From Chloroflexota bacterium (GTDB lineage: Bacteria > Chloroflexota > Anaerolineae > B4-G1 > SLSP01): a stretch of 51,718 nucleotides of DNA. This document shows positions 16,260-23,133 of the stretch, piece by piece. A program made the position numbers and the translations under genes. Each line of letters starts with the position of its first letter. Positions within the stretch are counted from its first letter, which is position 1. Under the pieces are notes generated by a model. That model was given only the letters and a program-made list of their open reading frames with translations, did no database searches and was not told where the DNA came from. The DNA lies in the NCBI GenBank assembly GCA_019873645.1, contig JAIOAX010000034.1, positions 1-51,718 of the forward strand. The letters run 5' to 3'.

Positions 16260-16332
16260 TGACCCGCACAGGACTCGAACCTGTAACCAAGGGATTAAGA
16301 GTCCCCTGCTCTACCATTTGAGCTAGCGGGCC
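16260..16332 (-). tRNA. tRNA-Lys (anticodon CUU)
   Basis: 73 nt on the minus strand with a complete cloverleaf: acceptor GGCCCGC with GCGGGTC plus discriminator A, D-stem GCTC/GAGC, anticodon stem GGGGA/TCCCT around CTCTTAA (anticodon CUU), and T-arm ACAGG-TTCGAGT-CCTGT. No CCA is encoded. Its 5' half, from the anticodon loop outward (16295-16332), is duplicated at 23843-23880. The present gene is therefore a chromosome/element hybrid whose 5' part and promoter lie in the element's left end. Confidence 0.96.
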
Positions 16333-16333
16333 C
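16295..16333. other. Attachment site core, tRNA side
   Basis: A 39-bp sequence beginning TTAAGAGTCCCCTGCTCTAC and identical to 23843-23881. On the tRNA strand it spans the anticodon loop through the 5' acceptor strand plus one base. The flanks differ immediately outside (A vs G before, T vs A after), fixing the core. Confidence 0.93.
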
Positions 16334-16354
16334 TGCGATAGCACTTCAAGCACC

Positions 16355-16382
16355 TTTATACCACACTTTGACAGCTTGGCAA
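16355..16382 (-). promoter_or_regulatory. Element-borne promoter now driving tRNA-Lys
   Basis: On the minus strand TTGCCA (16377-16382) and TATAAA (16355-16360) are separated by 16 nt, with the tRNA 5' end 22 nt beyond the -10. The 29-bp block 16355-16383 matches 23900-23928 at 27 of 29 bases, although the sequence between it and the tRNA has diverged. Confidence 0.75.
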
Positions 16383-16452
16383 GCAATCTTTAGGTTTCGT
16401 GGGTATCTGTTAGCCGAAAACCCATCACACTACAGTACACAGAACGCAACAC

Positions 16453-17004
16453 TTATGCAACACCGCCGGATGATTCAATTATCCGGTTTAGTTGCGCCAG
16501 CGACCCCGACCCTACATAATGCCACACTTGCCGCATAATTTGACGCTTGGAATACCCTTCACGATACATCCGCAATGCAACATCAGCCCTTTCATGCTTG
16601 CGAACATGCGCCGCGTAGCCAGGCATTTGCCCGTTTTGCTCAATCGTTGCCCGCAAAGCCGCAACCTCACGCCGCAAGTCCGCAATCACTTCACCACAGC
16701 GCTTTATTTCCGCTTGTGCCTCAAACAAGTCAGCAAAACAATGATCTACAGCCTCTTGCTTGTTTTCCAATTGCGCCTTGAGCATGCTAATCGTCAAATC
16801 ATCGGCCTTCTGTGACTTCGTTTGTGCCTTGTCCAAGTCCCCCCTCAATCGCTCGACTTCGCCGCGCAACCATGCAACCTCAAACGATTCATTACCAGGT
16901 TCAGGCGATCCGCGCTTACCCAAAGACTTCAAGAGAATACCGCCCCCTATGGCAATAAAGCACAAACCGAACAGCAACCCGACCCAAAACCAGGCACCCA
17001 TCAT
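16453..17004 (-). CDS. Membrane-anchored coiled-coil protein with C-terminal HTH-like segment
   Basis: 183 residues. One N-terminal membrane helix (WFWVGLLFGLCFIAIGGGIL), then a long charged coiled coil (about residues 45-125, LRGEVERLRGDLDKAQ...LRREVAALRATIEQ). The C-terminal ADVALRMYREGYSKRQIMRQ resembles a resolvase-type helix-turn-helix. It may therefore link DNA to the membrane. Start ATG 17004 follows GGGGG. It is the last gene of the element, separated from rep by the 17-bp repeats. No family is recognised. Confidence 0.6.
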   Translation of the reverse strand: MMGAWFWVGLLFGLCFIAIGGGILLKSLGKRGSPEPGNESFEVAWLRGEVERLRGDLDKAQTKSQKADDLTISMLKAQLENKQEAVDHCFADLFEAQAEIKRCGEVIADLRREVAALRATIEQNGQMPGYAAHVRKHERADVALRMYREGYSKRQIMRQVWHYVGSGSLAQLNRIIESSGGVA

Positions 17005-17133
17005 TACCCCCTACGTTTCCGATACATCCCTACAGGGTCACATGCACAAAAAACAGTCTGACATGGACACAGACACAGATAGCGCAAATAAAGCGCAACA
17101 TTCACGCAACACGTCACTGTAAACATTAGTAGT

Positions 17134-17183
17134 CACGCACGCAAGCCAAGCACGCACGCAAGCCAAGCACGCACGCAAGCCAG
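17134..17183 (-). repeat. 17-bp iteron-like tandem repeats behind rep
   Basis: CACGCACGCAAGCCAAG is present twice exactly (17134-17150, 17151-17167) and a third time with one base missing (17168-17183). The array ends one base before the rep stop codon. The 130-nt gap it lies in contains no gene. Iterons near a replication gene often bind the initiator, so this is a candidate origin component. Confidence 0.75.
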
Positions 17184-17184
17184 C

Positions 17185-18252
17185 TTAGATATACTCCCAT
17201 GCCCCATCTGGTATGCCGTCAAGCAAATCATTCATCAGGTCTCCACCGTTGCCGTACAGCAAACCGCCACCCCACCAGGCAATATCTGCAACCCTTCGCA
17301 GATAACGCGACTTCTCAAACCGCTTTGCCACGTTTTCTTTGAAACGTTGCCAGGCTTCCCGTCCACGAATGGCAAACTTGGCAATGATGACCTTTGCCGC
17401 CTCAAAGGCTTCGCGTCCCCAAATGCCCCACGTCCGGCCTGTCTCTAGCAGTTCGCCGGTCTCAGGGTCAAAAGCCTGATTCTGATACCGTTTTCGACTT
17501 CCGCCAAGCTCCTTTGACAAGTAGCTTAGCAAGCTACCAGGTTGCCCCTGCTCAATGTACACCGGTTCGACACCAGTACCGGCCTTCAAATGGTCTGGAT
17601 TACCGGATTCGACAACCTCATACCAGGCTTTGGCAAGCCAAACCCTGAAGTTTGCCACATTCACGACCTTTGACATGTTCAAAACCAGGTGAAAATGTAA
17701 CGCGCCGCTTCCCTGATGCTCTTGTTTCCATACCGCCCATTCAATCCCATAAGCCCGCTCAAGCCGCTTACGGAGCGTGTCTAAGTGCTCTTTTGCACGC
17801 TCCCAATCCGTGAACGGTTTGCCATCCATCCAGGGATAGGTTAGCGTTATAAACATTGCACGGCTATACTTAGCCCCCTTGCGTTCCGCCGCTATGCTCT
17901 CAAGGTCTACCGCCATCAGGTGACTCATAAGCCGCTTTCGAGACTTCGCCGACATCCCCGCCACCTTACGCCCAACAGCACCACCGCCTTGCGGATTTTG
18001 CACCGAAAACTTAGACACCGCCCCAACCTGCATGCCACCAGGATTGACCACGACAACCCCATCAGGCGTTAAATTCTCAGGATGCGGGTTGATCCGAAAA
18101 GTAATAACGTCATCCTCATACCAGGGTTCAAGCTCCGGTTCAGGGTCAGGGCAATCTCTAAGCACTTGTTCAGCGATTGCCCGTAAATCATCCCACCCAA
18201 TTTCTTCGGGAGAGCCGCGGCGAGATTTGGACACATTAACAAGCCCGCTCAT
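17185..18252 (-). CDS. HUH-family rolling-circle replication initiator (Rep)
   Basis: 355 residues from ATG 18252, which overlaps the PrimPol stop as ATGA; longer starts are shadows. Motif 1 is FITLTYP (134-140). The metal-binding HUH motif is HFH at 186-188 (LHFHLVL). The catalytic tyrosine motif is SYLSKEL with Tyr244 and Lys247 (YxxK). This order and spacing is that of single-tyrosine Reps that nick the leading-strand origin and remain bound to the 5' end. No helicase domain follows; the ~105-residue C-terminus is basic/aromatic. It would replicate the excised circle. PrimPol immediately upstream may prime the second strand. Confidence 0.85.
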   Translation of the reverse strand: MSGLVNVSKSRRGSPEEIGWDDLRAIAEQVLRDCPDPEPELEPWYEDDVITFRINPHPENLTPDGVVVVNPGGMQVGAVSKFSVQNPQGGGAVGRKVAGMSAKSRKRLMSHLMAVDLESIAAERKGAKYSRAMFITLTYPWMDGKPFTDWERAKEHLDTLRKRLERAYGIEWAVWKQEHQGSGALHFHLVLNMSKVVNVANFRVWLAKAWYEVVESGNPDHLKAGTGVEPVYIEQGQPGSLLSYLSKELGGSRKRYQNQAFDPETGELLETGRTWGIWGREAFEAAKVIIAKFAIRGREAWQRFKENVAKRFEKSRYLRRVADIAWWGGGLLYGNGGDLMNDLLDGIPDGAWEYI

Positions 18253-19124
18253 TGCAGCCCACCCGCTAACGCCCTGATTGCGTCCTGGATGCTCAAACCA
18301 TGCTCGACAGCATACAGGTTCACCACATCGCCACGCACGTTGCAGGCATAGCAGCCCCACAGCCCACGCTTGGCGTCCACCCAAAAAGACGGTTCGCTAT
18401 CCTCGTGAAAGGGACATCGGCCATGCCACCAGCGACCATCACGGCTTTTAAGCCGCGTTAGGGATTGTGCCAGGTCAAGCACGCTATAAGCCGCCTTGAT
18501 GCGTGTCAAGGTGTCTTTACCGCCGCCGGCGCGTGTGCTCCCTTTGCTTAGTGTCTCAAGTGGGTCACTTAGCAAGGGGAAGCCCTGCGGCGCATGCTTG
18601 ACCTGGGCATGTTGGTCAACCGGATGATAGACAAAACCGCTGGGGTGAACGCTGGGCGCCGACATGACCACAGCGCCGCGCCCCTTGATCTCGATCCCAC
18701 CAGGCAACCGCCCGCTTGCGCTATCACCGGCGATAAACACATGCATGCCGCGCGCCGTCCGTTCCGTGTAGGTATCTGCAAGCTCCGGCCAGGACACGCA
18801 CCATGCCGCGTAATCGTCAACCTGGTCAAAGTCCAGAACGACAAGCCCGCCGCCGGTCACAACCGCCAGATTGCATGTGCGTTCACCAAACCAGTACCAT
18901 GCTTCGGCCTCTGTGGTGATCTGCTTTGAGTATGCGCCAAAGCCAGGGACAAGGCTTTTCGATCTGGGTTGCAGTGGGACAAGGGGAATCCCACGTAACA
19001 ACCAGAAAAGAGCATGCTCATACGTGGATTTTGTGGTATACTGAGATTGCCCGTTTTCTGGTTGTGGGGTTGCCGTCTCCAGTGAAAAGACGACGGCGAC
19101 CCCACCCTTTTTTAATCCGTGCAT
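18249..19124 (-). CDS. Primase-polymerase (PrimPol) domain fused to a CHC2 zinc finger
   Basis: 291 residues from ATG 19124 (AGGAGAG upstream); the frame open to 19184 is extended by overlap with the previous gene. Residues ~35-170 are an archaeo-eukaryotic primase/PrimPol fold: acidic pair Asp98/Asp100 in VLDFDQVDDY, His128 in ARGMHVFI, and GIEIKGRGAVVMSAPSVHPSG. Residues ~205-290 are a DnaG-type CHC2 zinc ribbon: CPFH (237-240) and CYAC (258-261). There is no TOPRIM or helicase. It probably synthesises primers on the single strand exposed by rolling-circle replication. Stop overlaps the rep start by 4 bases. Short for its class. Confidence 0.85.
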   Translation of the reverse strand: MHGLKKGGVAVVFSLETATPQPENGQSQYTTKSTYEHALFWLLRGIPLVPLQPRSKSLVPGFGAYSKQITTEAEAWYWFGERTCNLAVVTGGGLVVLDFDQVDDYAAWCVSWPELADTYTERTARGMHVFIAGDSASGRLPGGIEIKGRGAVVMSAPSVHPSGFVYHPVDQHAQVKHAPQGFPLLSDPLETLSKGSTRAGGGKDTLTRIKAAYSVLDLAQSLTRLKSRDGRWWHGRCPFHEDSEPSFWVDAKRGLWGCYACNVRGDVVNLYAVEHGLSIQDAIRALAGGLQ

Positions 19125-19348
19125 GTCAAACTCTCCTGCTTCAAACTTTCCCGCTTCAAGCACTCCGACAAAGGCAAAGGCCAAGCACGCTCTTCTATCC
19201 GAACAGGAAACGACCAGCCGCGCCGTATTGATTCTTCACGAATCAAATAACGCAATTCTTCACGCTCTTCGCGTAAATCCTGCCTTGCCATCTTGACCAG
19301 TGCCCGATACTCTTCAAGGTCTAATTTGACGTAAAATCGCATTTCCAT
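19112..19348 (-). CDS. Small ribbon-helix-helix-like protein, probable operon regulator
   Basis: 78 residues. The N-terminal 42 residues (MRFYVKLDLEEYRALVKMAR...ELRYLIREE) look like an RHH/CopG-type DNA-binding unit: one beta strand, then two amphipathic helices. The tail is basic then Ser/Leu-rich. Start follows AGGGGGATAAGAA. It is first gene of the operon RHH-PrimPol-Rep (13-nt overlap with PrimPol) and stands 59 bases behind the dyad operator 19407-19439. That operator has a twin before the xis-int operon, so this protein is the natural candidate to bind both. The link is inference. Confidence 0.6.
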   Translation of the reverse strand: MEMRFYVKLDLEEYRALVKMARQDLREEREELRYLIREESIRRGWSFPVRIEERAWPLPLSECLKRESLKQESLTCTD

Positions 19349-19377
19349 TTCTTATCCCCCTTCAGGTTTTTTCATTC

Positions 19378-19439
19378 AGGGTATCACATAACGCATTAAC
19401 GCAAAAGATCACACAATAAAAAAGTAACTATTAAGTGAC
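19378..19439 (-). promoter_or_regulatory. Promoter and 33-bp dyad operator of the RHH-PrimPol-Rep operon
   Basis: On the minus strand: dyad GTCAC-N2-AATA-N10-TATT-N2-GTGAT-C (19407-19439), then TTGCGT (19399-19404), 15 nt, then TACCCT (19378-19383). The same arrangement occurs at 23388-23449. The dyad overlaps the 3' end of the upstream gene (stop at 19431). Confidence 0.72.
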
Positions 19440-19904
19440 TGGTGGACAGCTCTTTACCTCTCCATCGTCCCGCCTACCCATAGCCACATAAAAAGCACGT
19501 TTGGCTTCCTTGTTTCTCTTGTCAATGTTGGTCCGTTCACAGTACCACTCCCACGCTTCAGCTTTCGTCTTTCCCCATAGCTTAGCCCATCTGTAAGCCA
19601 TGTCGTATTTTTCGTCAGATTTAATACCAGGTGAAGACGTTCGCCACTTCCGGTCTTGTCCTTGCTCTTCTTGGCTTTCTTGTCCCTGGTCTTGTTGGTC
19701 TTTGCGTTCAAACGTCATAAAATGCACCAGCAGCGCCGCCGTCACCAGCAAAAGCAAAGACAAGCCAGCCCCAATCCAGCCAGGCAATAGCAACATTGGC
19801 AACCATGCAATGCCAACCAAGATAAGCCCGCCTAAGGCACCCAACAGACATAACCCCACCTTTACCACAAACCGCCATAACCCTTGAAAGTCAAACCCGA
19901 TCAT
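19431..19904 (-). CDS. Small membrane protein of the element
   Basis: 157 residues from ATG 19904 (GGAGG upstream). Two or three hydrophobic helices within residues 10-65 (VVKVGLCLLGALGGLILVGI; LPGWIGAGLSLLLLVTAALL), then a Gln/Glu/Lys-rich linker and a soluble C-terminal unit (DEKYDMAYRWAKLWGKTKAE...ERTNIDKRNKEAKRAFYVAM) likely helical. No family recognised. Its 3' end overlaps the operator of the next operon, so transcription through it may interfere with that promoter. Confidence 0.6.
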   Translation of the reverse strand: MIGFDFQGLWRFVVKVGLCLLGALGGLILVGIAWLPMLLLPGWIGAGLSLLLLVTAALLVHFMTFERKDQQDQGQESQEEQGQDRKWRTSSPGIKSDEKYDMAYRWAKLWGKTKAEAWEWYCERTNIDKRNKEAKRAFYVAMGRRDDGEVKSCPPVT

Positions 19905-19971
19905 GCCATACCTCCGTTTTCTGATTTGACTTCCAAGTTTACAACCCATCGCAAAAGTCGAAAACGTAACA

Positions 19972-20148
19972 CTACGCTTTACCCCGTTTGCGATACATAG
20001 CTAGCCTGCACTCACTAGAACAATACCGCTTGCTACGTTTTACCCTTTTGGCGACAAACCACTTTTCGCAGTATGGACATTGCACAGCTTCAACCTTTAC
20101 TTCAAAGCACCCTTTGATTACCGCTTGCTTCGCTTTCCGTTTGTCCAT
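19972..20148 (-). CDS. 58-residue zinc-ribbon protein
   Basis: A small frame with GGGGG seven bases before ATG 20148. The protein carries two Cys pairs: CPYC (residues 24-27) and, after a basic stretch KRVKRSKR, CSSEC (43-47) followed by RLAMYRKRGKA. This treble-clef/zinc-ribbon pattern with a basic tail suggests nucleic-acid binding. It lies between two membrane-protein genes in the same orientation. The gap upstream (20149-20238) is rich in T and C runs and contains no gene. Confidence 0.7.
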   Translation of the reverse strand: MDKRKAKQAVIKGCFEVKVEAVQCPYCEKWFVAKRVKRSKRYCSSECRLAMYRKRGKA

Positions 20149-20238
20149 CCTAGCACCCCCTACAATGCCCCTAGAAAGCCCTACAAGGCGTTTTTTCGCA
20201 AGGGTAAGGGTTTTTTTATACCCCCCACCCTGATTTTT

Positions 20239-20898
20239 TTACTGGTGGGAAACGTCCACCAGCAGCCCACCACCACCACCACCACCACCGGCGAACGCGC
20301 GCCGCAAGGCTTCACCCTTCGCCGTCCAGCGCGCCGGTTCGTTATCGGCCTGCCTGACGATATACCCCATGGCCAGCAATTGAGCCAGCAGGCGCATGGC
20401 CTGCGCGTCATTTAAGCCAGCACTCATTAAGCCCCGCTTGCTCAAACGCTCGGCCTTTGCGACAAGGGCAAGTTGTTCAGGCGATATGTCCAAGTCCTCA
20501 TACACCGTTCGCCCGTAACCGTTATTGGCATGACGGTCAATGACTTCAAGGGTTACAACCGTCCTATCAACTTGCGCTCCTTGCTTGCGCTCGGTTTCGT
20601 AACGTTCACGCGCCAGGTATGCGCCGCGCGTCCATTCAATCGCCATCACCGATTGCCAGGCCAGCAGTACTGCCGCGGCCAAGGCACCCGCCAGCAGCGC
20701 ATACTTCACCGGCCAGCCTTCCAGATTGCACACCACCGCCGCCGCAATGGTGATGACCAGTCCCCACGATCCGGCGATTACCGCCGCTTGCCCGAATGGT
20801 ACAAGCACACCGGCTTGAAAGGTGACCTGTTGCCAGGTCTCTTTTTCGACGCTGGAAAAGTGCCCAACCCCCGCACCGTAACGGTCACGCTCGTACAT
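20239..20898 (-). CDS. Two-helix membrane protein with winged-helix-like C-terminus
   Basis: 219 residues from ATG 20898 (GGGGGTGTGCC directly before); the open frame upstream is a repeat shadow. Two helices at about residues 30-75 (AAVIAGSWGLVITIAAAVV; ALLAGALAAAVLLAWQSVMA). After a linker, residues ~135-205 look like a winged helix (LSKRGLMSAGLNDAQAMRLL...GYIVRQ...RWTAKGEALRRA). The end is a run of eight glycines encoded by GGT-type triplets, slip-prone. It may be a membrane-tethered DNA-binding protein. Function unknown. Confidence 0.6.
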   Translation of the reverse strand: MYERDRYGAGVGHFSSVEKETWQQVTFQAGVLVPFGQAAVIAGSWGLVITIAAAVVCNLEGWPVKYALLAGALAAAVLLAWQSVMAIEWTRGAYLARERYETERKQGAQVDRTVVTLEVIDRHANNGYGRTVYEDLDISPEQLALVAKAERLSKRGLMSAGLNDAQAMRLLAQLLAMGYIVRQADNEPARWTAKGEALRRAFAGGGGGGGGLLVDVSHQ

Positions 20899-20908
20899 GG
20901 CACACCCC

Positions 20909-21442
20909 CTACAAATCTTGTGTATGAAGTAATCTCGCCGTACACAAGTATCCGTTATCTTGTGCACACATATCCGCGATCGCAGCGTGTGTGTGCACAA
21001 GATCATCATCTTGTTCGCCAGGTAGGCCGACCTGAGACACAAGAGTATCTCCAAAACCAAGATCATCATCTTGTTCACCAGGTAGGCCGACCTGAAACAC
21101 AAGAGTATCTCCAAAACCAAGCACCACAATTGCAGCACGATCCCTATTGCTTAGCTCGTCGTTACGTTGCAACCGCTCTATAGCCGCCAACATGTCACGC
21201 AATACCCGCCGCGTGCTCTCAATCTCAGGCGCGTATAGCACTCGTGTTGCCCGCGCGTGCGTGATAGCCTTCGGTAGCTCCCGACCCAAGTATTTCACGT
21301 GCCCGCTGGACAATTCACGGCTATACCAGTATGGCCCGTGAAGTTCACCATCTGCACACCGGCAGCCTTCACGCCCGCACTTACGCCCCTGCTGATAGTA
21401 TGTCACCCCTTCGAGTACAAACCGGTCAAGTTCAATCGTCAT
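20909..21442 (-). CDS. DUF6788-like protein with 20-residue internal duplication
   Basis: 177 residues from ATG 21442 (AAGGAGAA upstream). The N-terminal 60 residues carry the Cys-rich signature KCGREGCRCADGELHGPYWY followed by KYLGRELP, typical of the DUF6788 group found on many mobile elements; role unknown, possibly metal and nucleic-acid binding. Residues ~108-147 are two near-identical 20-residue units (LGFGDTLVFQVGLPGEQDDD). The last ~30 residues are encoded by the inverted repeat 20959-21001. Starts 11 bases inside the preceding gene; ends 10 bases before the next. Confidence 0.7.
   Translation of the reverse strand: MTIELDRFVLEGVTYYQQGRKCGREGCRCADGELHGPYWYSRELSSGHVKYLGRELPKAITHARATRVLYAPEIESTRRVLRDMLAAIERLQRNDELSNRDRAAIVVLGFGDTLVFQVGLPGEQDDDLGFGDTLVSQVGLPGEQDDDLVHTHAAIADMCAQDNGYLCTARLLHTQDL
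20959..21001. repeat. Perfect 12-bp inverted repeat with palindromic centre
   Basis: CTTGTGCACACA (20959-20970) is exactly complementary to TGTGTGCACAAG (20990-21001). The 19-nt spacer contains the palindrome GCGATCGC. It is inside the 3' end of the DUF6788-like gene and touches the 60-bp duplication. Such a hairpin could be a rolling-circle nick or single-strand origin; this is a guess. Confidence 0.6.
21001..21120 (-). repeat. 60-bp tandem duplication in coding sequence
   Basis: 21001-21060 and 21061-21120 differ at only two positions. The frame is kept, giving two 20-residue copies with one changed residue (F/S) in the core. The duplication is recent. Confidence 0.9.
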
Positions 21443-21770
21443 GGCGTGTTCTCCTTCCCGCGATAAAGCCAACCCCCACACCGACAAACGCGACGGCGAT
21501 AATCACCGCCGCATTGCCGGAAACAGCGTACAGCGTCACCAGGCGACGATCCGCCGCCACCGAACGTGCCGCCTCGTTCAAGATGCGCGCTTGCGCTTGC
21601 GCCACCGTCAAGGCCGCTTCCGCTTCCGCCCGTTCCGCCGCCGCTACCGACGCTTGCGCTTCGACCTTCGCGCGCTCGATTGCCAGGCGATCCGAAAGCG
21701 CCGACACCATGCCCGTTGCAAGTAACGCAACAACAGCCAGGAAAACGATTACAGCCAGCCCGTTTCTCAT
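21432..21770 (-). CDS. Membrane protein with alanine-rich coiled coil
   Basis: 112 residues from ATG 21770 (GGGGGTGCAGT before it). N-terminal helix (LAVIVFLAVVALLATGMVSA), then an Ala/Glu coiled coil (IERAKVEAQASVAAAERAEA...), then a second helix near the C-terminus (AAVIIAVAFVGVGVGFIAGR). It starts within the stop of the nuclease gene (ATGA) and overlaps the next gene by 11 bases, so it belongs to the int operon. It resembles membrane-spanning scaffold or holin-sized proteins only in size and layout; no family recognised. Confidence 0.6.
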   Translation of the reverse strand: MRNGLAVIVFLAVVALLATGMVSALSDRLAIERAKVEAQASVAAAERAEAEAALTVAQAQARILNEAARSVAADRRLVTLYAVSGNAAVIIAVAFVGVGVGFIAGRRTRHDD

Positions 21771-22162
21771 ACTGCACCCCCTTGAATGTCTGCTAACAAT
21801 TCCCATGCCTCTCGGTAGTCCACAAAACGACTGCCTAACGACATGGGCATGGTGATCTTCTTCCGCTTCCCGATTACCGACGTTGGGATAACGTAAGCCG
21901 CCCTGGGATTGTCGTTTTCGTCCAACGGAATCAGTACCAGGACATCCGACTTTCTGAAGTCTGTATGACCAGGCTTTGACAAACAAAACTGATACCCTAA
22001 CGTTTGCCCGTTATACTTGGACGGCTTTGCCGTCTTGACCTCAATCTTGATCCCCTCAAAGATAACATCCGCACCGCCGCCCAACGTAACCCGTCCGCCG
22101 GTCTCCTGTAAAACCTGGTAAACCAACATTTCCCCGTAAGCTCCAAGTTCAACGTGGTTCAT
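21767..22162 (-). CDS. PD-(D/E)XK endonuclease-like protein
   Basis: 131 residues. It opens LGAYGEMLVYQVLQETGGRV and carries the nuclease core GADVIFEGIKIEVKTAK: Asp32, Glu41 and Lys43 fit D-x8-ExK. The following YQFCLSKPGHTDFRKSDVLVLIPLD is like group I intron-associated or Holliday-junction-type PD-(D/E)XK proteins. It could process replication or recombination intermediates of the element, or act on competing DNA. GGGGG lies upstream of ATG 22162; it follows the integrase stop by 11 bases and its TGA overlaps the next ATG. Confidence 0.72.
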   Translation of the reverse strand: MNHVELGAYGEMLVYQVLQETGGRVTLGGGADVIFEGIKIEVKTAKPSKYNGQTLGYQFCLSKPGHTDFRKSDVLVLIPLDENDNPRAAYVIPTSVIGKRKKITMPMSLGSRFVDYREAWELLADIQGGAV

Positions 22163-22173
22163 GTCCGTGCCCC

Positions 22174-23133
22174 CTATGCGTAACGCTCATGCAGCTTTGA
22201 AAGGTCTTCCTCGTCCAAAAAGGTATAAATGCGGGTTGTCTCTGAAGATGCATGCCCCATCAGGTCTTGAAGTACCAGGGTTGGACATCCGTTTTTTGAC
22301 AAACGCCGCCCAAAGCCATGCCTGAATCTATGCGGGTTACAGTGCTCCACCCCCGCACGCTTGCCAATCCGTTTGATTGCCAGGTACATGCCCCAATAGG
22401 TCAAAGGTGACGCACCGTCCAACGTCCAAAAAACCGCGTCATCGGCCTGATGCGGAACAGTTTCCCGATACTCCCGCAAAGCCGCCGCGCCGTCTTCACC
22501 GAAAAAAACCGGCCTATCCTTGCGACCCTTGCCCGTCACCCACGCGCTCCGCTTCTCAAGGTTCACTTCTCCCCAACGCAGATTGACGATCTCATCAGCC
22601 CTTGCGCCGGTCTCCCACAGCAACAGCAACAACGTTTTATCTCTGGTATGCCGCGCCGCTTTAAGTAACTTCTGGAAATCATCATCACTTACCCCTTTGG
22701 GGATACGTTTCCCCTTTGGCGGATAGCGCAAGCCAGCCCCTGGGTCACGTTCAGCCTGCCCTTCTTCAAGCAGCCAGCGCCCAAAACGCCGCAAAACGAC
22801 GATATACCCGCGTATCGTTGCCATGCTATGCTCTGAGTTTTTCAAATGGGCAATAAAGCCGTTAAATGCCGCCCGTGAAAGGGGATCGTCAGGGTAATGC
22901 TCTGATGACCAGGTCAAAAAGGCGTCAAGCCTCGTGGTGTACCAGCGCATGGTTTCCTGACTGGCTACCTTGCCCGCCGCTACACTGTTAAGAAATGCCT
23001 GTCTTGACCCTTCGCAAAATGGGGATATACTGGAAGTACCTACTACGGCTTGCGCCGTGGGGTTTTGTTGAATCGCGGGAGAGAGCCGGTCAAGTTCAGC
23101 TCCCGCGATTCCCGTTTTATTATGCTCGTTCAT
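22174..23133 (-). CDS. int: Tyrosine recombinase / integrase
   Basis: 319 residues from ATG 23133 (GAGGGAG upstream). The N-terminal SAM-like/core-binding domain (about 40-130, MRWYTTRLDAFLTW...RFGRWLLEEGQ) is followed by a catalytic domain with Arg178 (TGARADEIV), Lys202 (TGKGRKDRP), HxxR (His268/Arg271 in PHRFRHGFGRRL), His294 (LMGHAS) and Tyr303 (TRIYTF). All catalytic residues are present, so it should be active and would integrate the element into tRNA-Lys. It overlaps the upstream excisionase-like gene by 14 bases. A perfect 12-bp inverted repeat lies in codons ~8-21. Confidence 0.95.
   Translation of the reverse strand: MNEHNKTGIAGAELDRLSPAIQQNPTAQAVVGTSSISPFCEGSRQAFLNSVAAGKVASQETMRWYTTRLDAFLTWSSEHYPDDPLSRAAFNGFIAHLKNSEHSMATIRGYIVVLRRFGRWLLEEGQAERDPGAGLRYPPKGKRIPKGVSDDDFQKLLKAARHTRDKTLLLLLWETGARADEIVNLRWGEVNLEKRSAWVTGKGRKDRPVFFGEDGAAALREYRETVPHQADDAVFWTLDGASPLTYWGMYLAIKRIGKRAGVEHCNPHRFRHGFGRRLSKNGCPTLVLQDLMGHASSETTRIYTFLDEEDLSKLHERYA
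23070..23111 (-). repeat. Perfect 12-bp inverted repeat in the 5' end of int
   Basis: GAATCGCGGGAG (23070-23081) pairs with CTCCCGCGATTC (23100-23111) across 18 nt. A second small hairpin (ACGGC-TTGC-GCCGT, about 23045-23058) lies next to it. The stem begins about 22 bases after the int start codon and could slow early translation, or bind a protein. Confidence 0.6.

Noticed and set aside
20976..20983. GCGATCGC as a HIP1-type cyanobacterial signature
   Set aside because: One isolated copy; nothing else in the window suggests cyanobacteria.
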